NCBI GenBank assembly: GCA_963714425.1
Contig: CAVQOI010000010.1
Location: 62,001 to 126,000, forward strand
DNA from: DATCYX01 sp963714425
GTDB taxonomy: Bacteria; Chloroflexota; Anaerolineae; Anaerolineales; UBA4823
Direction of reading: 5' to 3'
DNA: 64,000 nucleotides
Numbering within the stretch: the first letter of the stretch is position 1; each line of letters opens with the position of its first letter. Of this stretch, positions 1 through 10,300 are shown one piece after another. The notes under the pieces were generated by a model that did no database searches, was not told the DNA's origin, and was given only the letters and a program-made list of their open reading frames with translations. Position numbers and translations under genes: made by a program.

Positions 1-2
1 GG

Positions 3-140
3 TTGGCGCTCGGGTTGACACGCCGTTGCCGCGGCGGGGTTTACCTGGGCTTGAGCGAGCTAGGCGAGCAAGGTTATGAGAACAGAGGACCGCTGTTGAG
101 GGTCATCCAGAGGGTGATCAGGCAGGGAAGTGATGAGTGA
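3..140 (+). CDS. 3' end of an unidentified gene (partial)
   Basis: A reading frame enters from the left edge and stays open for 45 codons to a TGA at 138-140. It reads LALGLTRRC, then VYLGLSELGEQGYENRG, and ends RQGSDE. The LTRxxxxVYLxLSE pattern resembles the motif VI end of UvrD/AddA-type helicases or nucleases, which would suit the repair genes downstream, but this is inference from a short fragment. It could also be chance. The NUDIX start lies about 40 bp further on. Confidence 0.4.
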   Translation: MALGLTRRCRGGVYLGLSELGEQGYENRGPLLRVIQRVIRQGSDE

Positions 141-181
141 ACTGTGATCGGTGGCGAGTGGACAGCAGGCAGTAGATAGTG

Positions 182-769
182 ATGAGCCAAGAGTGGCTGG
201 ACGTTATTGACGAGCACGATGGTGTGATCGGCCTGGAGACTCGCTCGGTGGTTCACCGGCAGGGGTTGAGGCATCGCGGCGTGCACGTATTCCTGTTCAA
301 CGACCGGGGAGAGTTGCTCGTGCAGCAGCGCGGGGTGCAGCGAGAGCATTCGCCCTTGGCGCTGGACTGCTCGGTGTCGGAGCATGTGCTGGCGGGCGAA
401 GATTTCTTCCAGGCAGCGCAGCGCGGTCTAAAGGAGGAGCTGGGATTGGAAGGTGTGGCGCTGGCGCCGGTATTGCGTTTTGCGATGGCGTATGGGGAGA
501 ACGACCATAAGATCAGCCAGTTGTACGAGGCGAAGGTGCACCCCGAGCTTATCCGCTTCGACCCAAAGGAGGTGGCGGGTGTGGCTTATTACCGGCTGGA
601 TGCGCTGCTGGAGCGCCTGCAGGGCGGTGAGGCTGCGTTCAGCCGCTGGTTCCGCGAGCTGCTGAGGTGGTATTGCGAACAGCCTTCGGAGGTGGAGGAG
701 CGTGAGGTCTATGAGAAGGCATTTTGGTCAGCTGATCCTCGCGTAGTTCCACGAAACAGAAGCCGGTAG
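182..769 (+). CDS. NUDIX hydrolase (IPP-isomerase-like)
   Basis: A 195-residue single-domain protein. The NUDIX box is visible at about residues 65-87 (EHVLAGEDFF then QRGLKEELGL), with the conserved R-x-x-x-E-E-x-G core; the first glycine of the consensus is a glutamate here. The start WLDVIDEHDGVIG and the HRGVHVFLF strand are typical of the isopentenyl-diphosphate isomerase/YfcD-like branch. The family hydrolyses or isomerises diphosphate compounds in the cytoplasm; the substrate cannot be told from sequence. A GTG at 179 and an ATG at 182 are both possible starts and no strong ribosome binding site decides between them. The flavodoxin gene follows after 48 bp on the same strand. Confidence 0.8.
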   Translation: MSQEWLDVIDEHDGVIGLETRSVVHRQGLRHRGVHVFLFNDRGELLVQQRGVQREHSPLALDCSVSEHVLAGEDFFQAAQRGLKEELGLEGVALAPVLRFAMAYGENDHKISQLYEAKVHPELIRFDPKEVAGVAYYRLDALLERLQGGEAAFSRWFRELLRWYCEQPSEVEEREVYEKAFWSADPRVVPRNRSR

Positions 770-817
770 TTCTTTGCGGAGATTTGTGGAAATTCGCGGA
801 CACCAAAGAGAGACACT

Positions 818-1420
818 ATGGACAAAAAAATCTTGATCGCATACGCCACCAACGCCGGGTCGACGGCTGAAGTGGCAGACGCTATCGGCGAGGCGCTGAC
901 CCAAACTGGCGCTAGCGTGGACGTGCGCAATGTCGACGAAGTGTCTTCGCTGGAGGGCTACACGGCGGTGGTGCTGGGAGGGCCGATGATCGCCGGGTGG
1001 CACCGAGCGGCGCTAGGCTTTCTCAAGCGCCACCAGCGGGCGTTATCCCAGGTGCCTGTGGCGCTGTTCATCACCTGCCTGAGCCTGACGCAGACGGACG
1101 AGAGCCAGATCGAGGGCGTGCCCATCACCCTGGACCCCGATCTGCCCAAGCAGCCCAAACAACCCGGGCGGATGAGCTTCCGTGAGCGCTACGCCACACC
1201 CGGCAACTACCTGCGCCCGACGTTGAAGAAAGCGCCGGCGGTCAAACCGGTGAGCGTTGCATTCTTCGGCGGGAAGCTTGAGCTCTTCCGCTTGAATTTC
1301 TTCCAGATGATCTTCGCCACGCTGGTGACCGGCGGGCGGGCGGGCGATTTCCGCAACTGGGATGTGATCAGAAACTGGGCAACCAACATAAATCTTCTCA
1401 CCGCTGAGAGCGCGGAGTAA
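818..1420 (+). CDS. flavodoxin-domain protein (HemG-like)
   Basis: A 200-residue protein with a flavodoxin fold. The N-terminal YATNAGSTAEVADAIG matches the FMN phosphate-binding loop (T/S-x-T/N-G-x-T), and VVLGGPMIAGWHRAALGFL matches the second FMN-binding loop of the flavodoxin/HemG group. The C-terminal half has a basic, aromatic segment of the kind seen in HemG-like membrane-associated flavodoxins. Likely role: FMN-dependent electron transfer in the cytoplasm. A protoporphyrinogen-oxidase role is only a possibility, since no haem gene is adjacent. The ATG at 818 follows a purine-rich AAAGAGAGA stretch that can serve as ribosome binding site. Confidence 0.8.
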   Translation: MDKKILIAYATNAGSTAEVADAIGEALTQTGASVDVRNVDEVSSLEGYTAVVLGGPMIAGWHRAALGFLKRHQRALSQVPVALFITCLSLTQTDESQIEGVPITLDPDLPKQPKQPGRMSFRERYATPGNYLRPTLKKAPAVKPVSVAFFGGKLELFRLNFFQMIFATLVTGGRAGDFRNWDVIRNWATNINLLTAESAE

Positions 1421-1429
1421 GACGAAATT

Positions 1430-1530
1430 TGCGACGGATACACACGGTATTACACGGAATTACATACAACATAAATATCCGTGTCCAAAACGAACTGACA
1501 ACTCTCTAATCTCAATTCTCAAATCTGGAT
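1430..1530. repeat. heptamer-like intergenic repeats
   Basis: The space between the flavodoxin and helicase genes holds loosely 7-bp-periodic sequence: CGGATAC / ACACGGT-type units, then CCGTGTCC in the opposite sense, then AATTCTC / AAATCTG-type units just before the helicase start. It is one of many such intergenic stretches in this window. No promoter stands out. Confidence 0.4.
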
Positions 1531-1536
1531 CCTGAA

Positions 1537-3769
1537 ATGATCTTCACCCCTCGCCCCAAGCAAAAAGAAGTGCTGGAATACTCCGGCGGGTATATGGGTG
1601 TCTCTGCGGTGCCCGGCTCCGGCAAGACCTGGACGCTGTCGCGGCTGGCGGCGGACATCGTCGAATCGGGTGAGCTGGCAGACGACCAGGAGGTGCTGGT
1701 GGTGACCCTGGTCAATTCAGCGGTGGATAACTTCTACCTGCGGGTGGGGGAGTTTATTCAGGATGCCGGGCTGATCCCGCACCTGGGCTACCGCGTGCGC
1801 ACGCTGCATGGGCTGGCGCACGACATTGTGCGCGAGCGCCCCGAGCTGCTGGGCCTGGACAGCAAGTTTCAGATTATCGACGAGCGCCAGGCGAACGATA
1901 TCCGCGCGGAAGCCGCGCAGGCCTGGCTTCGATCCCACCCCTCTGACCTGGACGTATTCCTGGATGCGGAGATGGATGGGGAGAAAGCCGCCTGGGTGCG
2001 CCGCGATCAACTCCCCTGGCTGGTGGGCGATATCGCCTTGAGCTTCATCCGCAGCGCCAAGGACAGGCGGCTCACCCCCGAGCGGGCGCGCCTGCTGCTG
2101 GACGAGCTGCCGGTGCCGCTTCCGCTGGCGGAGATGGGCGCCGACATCTACGCGGATTACCAGCGCGCCCTGGCGTACCGTGGCGCCGTGGATTTCGACG
2201 ACCTGATCAGGCTGGCGCTGGAGGCGCTGCGCCTGGACGAGAAGCTGCTGGAGCGGCTGCGCTACACCTGGCCGTATATCCTGGAGGATGAAGCTCAGGA
2301 CAGCAGCCGCCTACAGGAGGAGATTCTGCAGACACTTGGCGGGTCCGAGCGGCAACTGGGTGCGTGTGGGCGACCCCAACCAGGCAATCTACGAAACCTT
2401 CACCACCGCCAACCCCAAATACCTGCGCGATTTCATTAAGCGCCGCGGCGTGCTCAAGCGCGAGCTGCCTACCTCCGGGCGCTCAACCCAATCGATCATT
2501 GACCTGGCAAACTTCCTGGTGGAATGGACGATGGAGAAGCACCCTGTGCGGAGTGTGCGCGATGCGTTGTCTGCACCACCGCTCATTGAGCCGGTGCCAG
2601 AGGGAGAGCCGGGCGCCAACCCGCCCGACGATCCCAGCCAGGTGTATCTCTTCGATCGCAAGCTTACCGCCGCCAAGGAGATTCAGATCGTGGCTGAGTC
2701 GCTAGAGCGCTGGCTGCCCGAGAACCCCGAGTCCACGGTGGCGGTGCTGGCGCCGCGCAATGACCGCGGCGAAGAGTTTGTCGGAGAGCTGCGCCGGCGC
2801 GGGATCGTAGTGGTGGAGCGGCTGCGCAGCACAGCTTCAACGCGCCGATCAGCAGATGCCCTGCGGGCTGTGCTGGAGCTGCTGGCTGATCCGGGATCGA
2901 CCTCTAAATTGGCGGCGACGTGTAAAGCCTGGCGGACGAGCTATGAAGCTGACGATCAGGACCAGGCTCTTACTGAGCGGCTGGTCGAGCTATTGCGCAA
3001 GTGCAGCCAGGTGGAGGATTACCTGTGGCCTACTCCGGGTAACGACTGGCTGGATTCGTTAGACCTCCAGGAGAGCGCACCTGAGGTGTTGGACATCTTG
3101 CTTGAGTTCCGTCTGCTGGGACGCCGCTGGCAGGAAGCTGTGGTTCTGCCCGTTGACCAGCTGCTCCTCACCGTTGCGCAGGACCTTTTCCGCGAGCCGA
3201 CGGAGCTGGCCCTGGCGCACAAGCTGGCGGTGGTGTTGCGCCTGGCGGGTCAGGCGCATCCCACTTGGCGCCTTCCCGAGCTGGCTGGCGAGCTGGGCGC
3301 CATCGCCCGCAATGAGCGCACATTCCTGGGCTTCGACGATGAGGACAGCGGTTTCGACCCAAATCAGCATAAGGGCAAGGTGGTGGTCGCCACGGCGCAC
3401 AAGGCTAAGGGACTGGAATGGGACCGGGTATACCTGACCTCGGTGAACAACTACGATTTTCCCTCAGCGCAGGATGGTGATCTGTTTATCTCCGAGAGGT
3501 GGTTCCTGCGCGATCACCTCAACCTGGAAGCAGAGACTCTGGCGCAGCTCGAGGCGCTGCTATCCACGGACGAGTACAGCTGGTACGATGAGGGCACTGC
3601 CACCCGCCAGGCGCGGCTGGATTACGCCCGCGAACGCCTGCGCCTTCTGTATGTGGGCATAACCCGCGCCAAGAAAGAGTTGGTGGTCACCTGGAATACA
3701 GGCAGAAAAGGTGACCTGCGGCCCGCTGAGCCTTTCCTGGCGTTGTTGGATTTTTGGAGCAAAAGATGA
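1537..3769 (+). CDS. UvrD/PcrA-family DNA helicase (frameshifted)
   Basis: A superfamily 1A helicase of about 744 codons in two frames. Motifs in order: motif I PGSGKTWTL (near residue 30), motif II LEDEAQD (near 250), motif III GDPNQAIYETF, GRSTQSIIDLAN, motif V TAHKAKGLEWDRVYL and motif VI LRLLYVGITRAKKEL near the C-terminus. Frame 1 runs to about 2337; the rest is read in frame 2. A single extra base within the run at 2335-2341 explains the break, because ILQTL joins cleanly to AGPSGNWVRVGDPNQ. It is either a sequencing or assembly error, or a mutation that kills the gene between motifs II and III. It overlaps the nuclease gene by ATGA, so the two are probably translationally coupled in an AddAB-like pair. 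A DNA-repair role is inferred. Confidence 0.85.
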
Positions 3770-4617
3770 GCATACCCGATGGTTTCACCTTCAGCCAGAG
3801 CAGCCTGCAAGACTTCGTTGATTGCCGGCGGCGCTTCCAGCTGCGCTACCTGAAGCGACTGGCCTGGCCTGCTGTCGAAAGCGAGCCAGTCCTGGAGGCA
3901 GAGCTCCACTTGCAGCAGGGAGCGATCTTCCATCGCCTGGTGCAGCAGCACCTGGTGGGTGTGCCAGGCGACCGGCTGGAGGGCATGGCGACCGGTGATG
4001 AACTGGCGCGCTGGTGGGCGAACTATCTGGAATTCCATCAAAGCCTGTCTGGCTCTGGGGAGTTATCTGGCAGGTCATACCCTGAGGTGTTGCTGGCGGC
4101 ACCTCTAGGAGGTTACCGGTTAGGAGCGAAGTACGATCTGGTGGTGATCTTGCCGGATGGTCGCGCCCGCATCTACGACTGGAAAACCGGCCCGCGCGGT
4201 GGGCGGAAACGGCAGTCGCGCCGCTGGCTGGCAGAGCGCTTGCAGACGCGCCTGTATCCCTACCTGCTTGTGCGCGCTGGCGCCTCGCTCAACGCTGGGC
4301 AAGGATTGCAGCCCGAAAGCGTTGAGATGGTCTATTGGTTTGCCGGACGTCCCGGCGAGCCCGAGCGGTTTACCTACAATCTTCAGGCTTACCAGGAAGA
4401 TGAAGCCTACCTGGTCGACCTGATCGAAACCATCCAACGCCTGGGGGAGGGCGAATTCCCGCTCACCAGCCAGATACGGCGCTGTGCCTATTGTGTTTAC
4501 CGCTCACTGTGCGAGCGGGGCGCCCGCGCTGGCGACCTAGAGGATGCCGAGTTTGATTTTGAAGATGCGGATAACCTGGACGTTGATTTCGAGCAGATTG
4601 GTGAGATTGAGTATTAA
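3766..4617 (+). CDS. PD-(D/E)XK nuclease with Fe-S cysteines (RecB/AddB-like)
   Basis: A 283-residue PDDEXK_1 nuclease. It opens with FSQSSLQDFVDCRRRFQLRYL, the usual start of RecB-like nucleases. GAIFHRLVQQHL carries the motif I histidine, YDLVVILPDGRARIYDWKTG supplies the D and D-x-K catalytic residues near residue 125-145, and QTRLYPYLL is the Q-x3-Y motif. Four cysteines (one at the start, then C-x2-C-x5-C near residue 242-251) match the Fe-S cluster layout of AddB, Cas4 and Dna2 nucleases. The ATG at 3766 overlaps the helicase stop as ATGA and has GGAG seven bases upstream, so it is preferred over the TTG at 3754. With the helicase it probably processes DNA ends. Confidence 0.85.
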   Translation: MSIPDGFTFSQSSLQDFVDCRRRFQLRYLKRLAWPAVESEPVLEAELHLQQGAIFHRLVQQHLVGVPGDRLEGMATGDELARWWANYLEFHQSLSGSGELSGRSYPEVLLAAPLGGYRLGAKYDLVVILPDGRARIYDWKTGPRGGRKRQSRRWLAERLQTRLYPYLLVRAGASLNAGQGLQPESVEMVYWFAGRPGEPERFTYNLQAYQEDEAYLVDLIETIQRLGEGEFPLTSQIRRCAYCVYRSLCERGARAGDLEDAEFDFEDADNLDVDFEQIGEIEY

Positions 4618-4689
4618 GGGTGCAGGTTGATCGTTTAACCCTATTGGCATTTTTTTCTTTCAACTTCAATATTCAACTTTTTCTTGATA

Positions 4690-7009
4690 ATGAACTGGCT
4701 TGAGCCCCGAGACATCTCCATCCCCGAAGCGCTGCTAAGTGCTGTAGGTGGGCACCCGCTGGTCGCCGTGACACTGGCGCGGCGGGGCATCGTTGATGTG
4801 CAGGCAGCGCGCGCTTTCCTCGATCCAGAGGTGTATACCCCCGCTTCACCCTGGGATCTGCCCGGCATGCAGGTGGCAGTGGAGCGCCTGCAGCGCGCCA
4901 TCCGCCAGGGGGAGTCCATCTGCGTGTGGGGTGATTTCGATGTGGACGGGCAGACCGCCACGGCACTGCTGGTTTCGGTTTTGCGAAGCCTGGGTGCGAA
5001 GAGCAGTTTTCACATACCGGTGCGGGAAGTGGAATCGCATGGGGTCAACCTGCCCGTATTAAAAAAGATCATCGACGGCGGCGCACAGCTGGTGCTCACC
5101 TGCGACACAGGCATCGGCGCTCACGAGGCAGTGGATTACGCCCGGGAGCGCGGGGTGGATGTGATCATCAGCGACCACCACGACCTGCCGCATACTCCAG
5201 ACGGAGACCTCAGGTTGCCTCACGCCGCGGCTGTGGTCAACCCCAAGCTGCTACCAGGCGACCATCCCCTGGCGACGCTACCCGGCGTGGGCGTAGCTTA
5301 CAAGCTGGCGCAGGCATTGTGCCAGGAGGCGGGTTGCTCTGAACGCACGGTCGACGAGCACCTGGACCTGGTCGCCCTGGGGATCGTCGCGGATATTGCC
5401 ACGCAGCGTGGGGATACTCGCTACTTGCTGCAGCGCGGGTTGAGGACACTGCGTGGCGCGCAGCGCGCTGGCCTGCGGGCGATGATGGAGTACGCCGAGC
5501 TGAATCCCGACTGGCTGACCGAGGAGCATATCGGGTACGAGCTGGGACCGCGACTGAACGCCCTGGGTCGTCTGGACGATGCCAACCAGGCGGTGGAACT
5601 GCTCACCACGCAGGACATAGGACGGGCGCGTGTCCTGGCGCTGGGATTGGAAAGCCTTAACGCCCGGCGCAAGCTGCTCACCAGCCAGGTGCTTCAGGGT
5701 GCGCTGGCACAAATCGAGGGTGACCCGTCCCTGGTCGAATTCGGCGGCGCTGGTCCTGTCGCACCCCTCCTGGCCAGCGGGGGTGATCGGCATCGTCGCC
5801 GGGAAATTGGCCGAGCGCTATCGCCTTCCCACTGTGCTTATCTCCGCCTCGCCAGGCGAGCCTGGGCGCGGCTCGGCGCGCTCGGTGGAGGGCGTGGACA
5901 TCCACGCCGCCATCGCCGCCCAGCGCCAGCTGTTGGGTGGGTTTGGCGGGCACCCCATGGCAGCCGGCTTGTCGATCCAGGCTGAGAATATCCCCGAATT
6001 CCGCCGCCGCCTGTCACGCACGGTATCGGCGATGCGTGGCGACGCCCCACTTGAAGCGGCTTTACAGGTGGATGGCACCCTGCCCCTTGGCGAGGTCACC
6101 CTGGAGCTGGCTGCCGACCTGGAGCGCCTGGGACCGTTTGGGGCGGGTAACCCTGCGCTCACTCTGGTCTGCCATAGGATGAAGCTCGAGGATCACAGGA
6201 GCCTGGGGCGCAATGACGAGCATCGCTTGCTGAATGTGCAGGATGCGGCGGGTGAAAATTTCAAAGTCGTGTGGTGGCAGGGGGCGGGCTGGCCGCTGCC
6301 TGAAGGGATGTTCGACCTGGCTTATACGCTGCGCGCCAGCACGTATCGCGGCGTTCGCGAGGTGCAATTCGAATGGGTGGATGCCCGCTTAATCGAAGAG
6401 CCCGTCGAAGAGCTGGAAAGCCCCAAAGAGCCGATCGAAGTAGTGGACTACCGGGACTCGGCGCACCCACTGCCCATTCTGGAGCAGCTCCAGGCAGATG
6501 GGGTGCAAATATGGTGCGAAGCGGAGGCCAGGGAGAAGCTGGGGGGAGCGCACCGCAGCCAATTGGTCCGCTCAGCAGCACTGGCGATCTGGACGGTGCC
6601 ACCCAGCGCCGATGTACTGCGCCAGGTGCTGGAAGCCGTCTCCCCGCAGAAAGTATACTTGTTTGGCATCCTGCCAGACGGGGCAGAAGCCCCAACCTTC
6701 CTACAGCGGCTGGCTGGACTGGTGAAATATACCCTCAAAGCCAAACAGGGGCGGACAACGCTGGATGCTCTGGCTGCAGTGACCGCGCAGCGACGTGACG
6801 CCGTGCGCCTCGGTCTATCCTGGCTGGAGAGGAGTGGGCATATCCGGGTTGTGACCCAGCAGGAAGATGAGCTGGTCATCGCAGCAGGAGATGGCGAATT
6901 GGTCGAAGGCCTGGAAGATGTCGCTACCCGTCTCAAGGCTGTGCTGCAGGAGGCTGCCGCCTATCGGGCATTCTTCCTCAGGGCGGATAAAGACACGCTG
7001 TTCAAATAA
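4690..7009 (+). CDS. recJ: single-stranded-DNA exonuclease RecJ (frameshifted)
   Basis: About 772 codons of a RecJ exonuclease, which degrades single-stranded DNA 5' to 3' in recombination and mismatch repair. The DHH domain shows WGDFDVDGQTATALL, TCDTGIGAHEAVDYA, IISDHHDLP and the NPK motif; the DHHA1 domain shows GGFGGHPMAAGLSI. An OB-fold and a C-terminal extension of some 200 residues follow. Frame 1 is used up to about 5748 and frame 2 afterwards; one extra base in 5741-5752 restores LVEFGGA joined to LVLSHPSWPAGVIGIVAGKL. So the frame breaks between DHH and DHHA1. As in the helicase upstream, this may be sequence error or real decay. ATG 4690 is preferred over TTG 4684; neither has a strong ribosome binding site. 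Confidence 0.9.
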
Positions 7010-7322
7010 AAGCCTGGCGGCTCATACAATAGACATCACCCGATTGCTTCGTCGGGCTGTCGCCCTCGCCGCAATGACCGTACTATTTTCAGGCAATTCT
7101 AAAAATATTTGATATCCATATTATGGATGCGCAGTAGTTCGAGTTTCAATACCCGACTCCAAGAAAGCGTCCAGGAAAGCCGCCCTAAGACTCTCCCCCG
7201 GAGGGTAAGAGGATGGTTTGCACTTATCAATTTTATCAACTCTTCCCTCCCGGCAGGGAACATCCCGGGTGGTAGAATCAGCGGCAGTCGATGCCTCCAA
7301 TCTTATACATTGAATACGCGGG
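7010..7322. other. intergenic region with REP-like hairpins
   Basis: Between recJ and the sensor kinase. A REP-like hairpin spans 7043-7075: outer arms ATTGC/GCAAT and inner arms GGGC/GCCC with loop TGTC. A second hairpin with arms TTCCCT/AGGGAA lies at about 7246-7263. No gene is supported here. The first hairpin could serve as recJ terminator, but it has no T-run. Confidence 0.5.
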
Positions 7323-10300
7323 GTGCGAATGAGCCGACCCTCTCCCGGGTTCTCTAGATTGATCTTGCGCTATACCCTCACAGGAGTCCTGCTGGGCTTG
7401 CTCTTCCCATTGGGTGCTACATCTCTGTGGGTTTTTCTGCGCGGCCTCCCGTTTGTGTTTGATTCGTTCTTTCTGGCGCAGTCGTCCGAGCCATTGTTGT
7501 GGATTATTGACTCTGCTCCCTTGTTTCTCGGCGTAACCCTCGGAGTGGCAGGTCTCCATGCCCAAAGGGTGACCCAGATCAAAGAAAGACTTGAAGCCGA
7601 GGTAGCCAACCGCACGCAGGAGTTGGTTCAGATCAATGAGGAGCTTAAGAAAGAGAACGCTGACCGCAAGCGCGTAGAAGGCATCATCAGCCAGGCTAAG
7701 CGCCAGTGGGAGAGCACTTTCGATGCCGTCGCTGATCTTCTCCTGACCACCGATCTGGATGGGAAGATCATCCGCTGTAATCGCGCCGCTATCGAGCATT
7801 TCAGAACCACTTTTCAAGAGATCGTTGGCGAGCCTATTGGTAAGGTGTTTTACGGTGAAGCCCCTCCTGGGCGTAAGGGTATTCTGGACTCGCAACAGGA
7901 AACGCAATTCCCCAGGCTAACTGGCTGGTACGATGTTTCCAGCTATCCAACCCTGGTGGACGGAGAGCAGCAAGGCTTCACCTATGTCGTGCGCGACGTC
8001 ACCGAGCGCAAACAGATTGAAGCCGAGATTATGCGCCAGAAACAATACTTCGAAACCCTGGTGAGAAACAGCCCAGTAGCCATTGTCACCCTGGATATGG
8101 ACCACAAAATCGTGGCTACCAACCCGGCGTTCGATAAGCTTTATGGATATGAAGGCGATGAAGTGGTGGGCAAGAACCTGGACGACCTCGTGGCGCTTGG
8201 TGACGAACGGCGCGAAGCGCAGACATATACTTCCCTGGTCAAGCAGGGGGAGGTCGTGCACGATACCGGGCAGCGGCGCAGAAAAGACGGCACTTTAGTA
8301 GATGTAGAACTGTTCGGTGTTCCAGTGGTTGTCGCTGGAGAGCAGGTGGGCATATTGGGCATGTATCATGACATCACCGAGCTGGTTCGTGCCCGCATAG
8401 AGGCTGAGGAAGCTGACCGCGCCAAGAGCGAGTTTCTGGCGAATATGAGCCATGAGATCCGCACGCCAATGAACGGTGTGATTGGCATGGTCGAGCTGAC
8501 CTTGGATACCCCGTTGAACAGCGAGCAGCGCGACTTTCTCAAATCTGCATTGGAGAGCGCTGAATCGCTGCTGACGTTGCTGAACGACATCCTGGATTTC
8601 TCCAAGATCGAGGCGCGCCGGCTCGACCTTGAGACCATCGATTTTAACCTGCGCACCACGGTCGAGGGTGTTGTGGATAGTATGGCGCCGCGTGCCCACG
8701 ATAAAGGCCTGGAGATGGCTAGCCTGGTACACCACGATGTGTACTCCCGTCTGCGGGGTGACCCAGGCCGGCTGCGACAGATCCTGGTCAACCTTATCGG
8801 CAACGGAATTAAATTCACCCACCGGGGTGAGGTGGTTGTCCGGGCAGAAGCCGAGTCGGAGGACTCGGACCGGGTGGTGGTGCGTTTCTCGGTCCAGGAT
8901 ACAGGAATTGGTATTCCTCCAGAGCGGCAAGAAATCATCTTTGATCGTTTTATGCAGGCGGATGGCTCCACCACGAGGCAATATGGAGGCACCGGACTTG
9001 GCTTGGCCATCTCCCGCCAGCTCGTGGAGCTGATGGGCGGCAAGATTGGAGTGTATAGCGAGGCTGCAGGGAAAGGCAGCACGTTCTGGTTTACCATCCC
9101 GTTTGAGAAGCAGCCTCCGAGACCCACCGCGCCTTTGATTGCCCCTGCCGAGCTAGAGGGGTTATCGGTCTTGATCGTGGATGACAATGCGACCAACCTG
9201 ACGATCCTGAGCAAAATGGTGCGAGGTTATGGCTGCCGGGTGTATGCAGTAGAAGGTGGGGCGGAGGCGCTGGTAGCATTGCGCCAGGCAGCGCGCCAGG
9301 ACGATCCCTTCCGCGTGGTTCTCCTGGATATGCAGATGCCTGTTATGGATGGGGAGCAGACGGCACGCGCCATTAAAAACGATACGCAGTTGGGCGAAGT
9401 GAGCGTGATTATCCTGACTTCAATGGGCAGGCGTGGCGATGCCACCCGGCTGGAGGCTGTGGGGTGTGATGGCTACCTGCTCAAGCCGGTCAAGCAGAAG
9501 CAGCTGCTGGACGCGATCCTGGTCGTGCTTGGGCAGAAGAAAGATGAGTTGCGCACGATCATCACCCGCCACAATATCCCAGAGAGAAAACTGCAATCCA
9601 TGAGTATCTTGCTGGCAGAGGATAACCTGATTAACCAGAAGCTGGCACTCACCCTGCTGGTAAAAGCGGGCTATACTGTCGATGTGGCCGACAATGGCCG
9701 CCAGGCAGTCGAAGCATTGCGGAATAAGCCATTTGATCTCGTTTTCATGGACGTGCAGATGCCTGAGATGGATGGTTTTGAAGCCGCCCAGGAAATCCGC
9801 CAGATGGAGGGCGAAGAACGGCACACACCGATCATCGCCATGACGGCTTACGCGATGATGGGTGATCGCGAACGCTGCCTGGAAGCGGGCATGGACGATT
9901 ACCTCTCCAAACCGATTGACCCACAGGAGATGTTCAAAAAGATCGAGGAATGGGCGACGAAATCCAGCTCGCTGCAGCCTGCAGAGGCGGTCGAGCATGC
10001 TGAGGTCGGACCCTCAACAGAGTACTGGCTCGATAATCCCGGGTTTTCCTTCGAAGGCACGGCTCTGGAGGAGATAGGAACCCATGAGTTCTTTGAGGAG
10101 CATTTCGACGAGCAGCCGGTCTCCGAACCTGCAATCAGCTCATACACGAACACAAGGCTTCCGCCGCCCGCCTGGATGGGGGTGGGTAAGGAAGTCGTCG
10201 ATCTGGAAACTGCCATGCCGCGCTTCACGAATAGCCTGGCGTTCTACATCGAGATGTATGAGGACTTTTGCGTAAATTTAGAGCAGCGCAGGATGGAACT

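Noticed and set aside
2330..2345. Programmed +1 frameshift in the helicase gene
   Set aside because: The site has no known slippery pattern or stop codon in place, and two other genes show similar +1 breaks, so error or mutation is simpler.
3766..4617. Cas4 for the Fe-S PD-(D/E)XK nuclease
   Set aside because: No cas1/cas2 or repeats nearby; overlap with a UvrD-type helicase suits an AddB/RecB-like role better.
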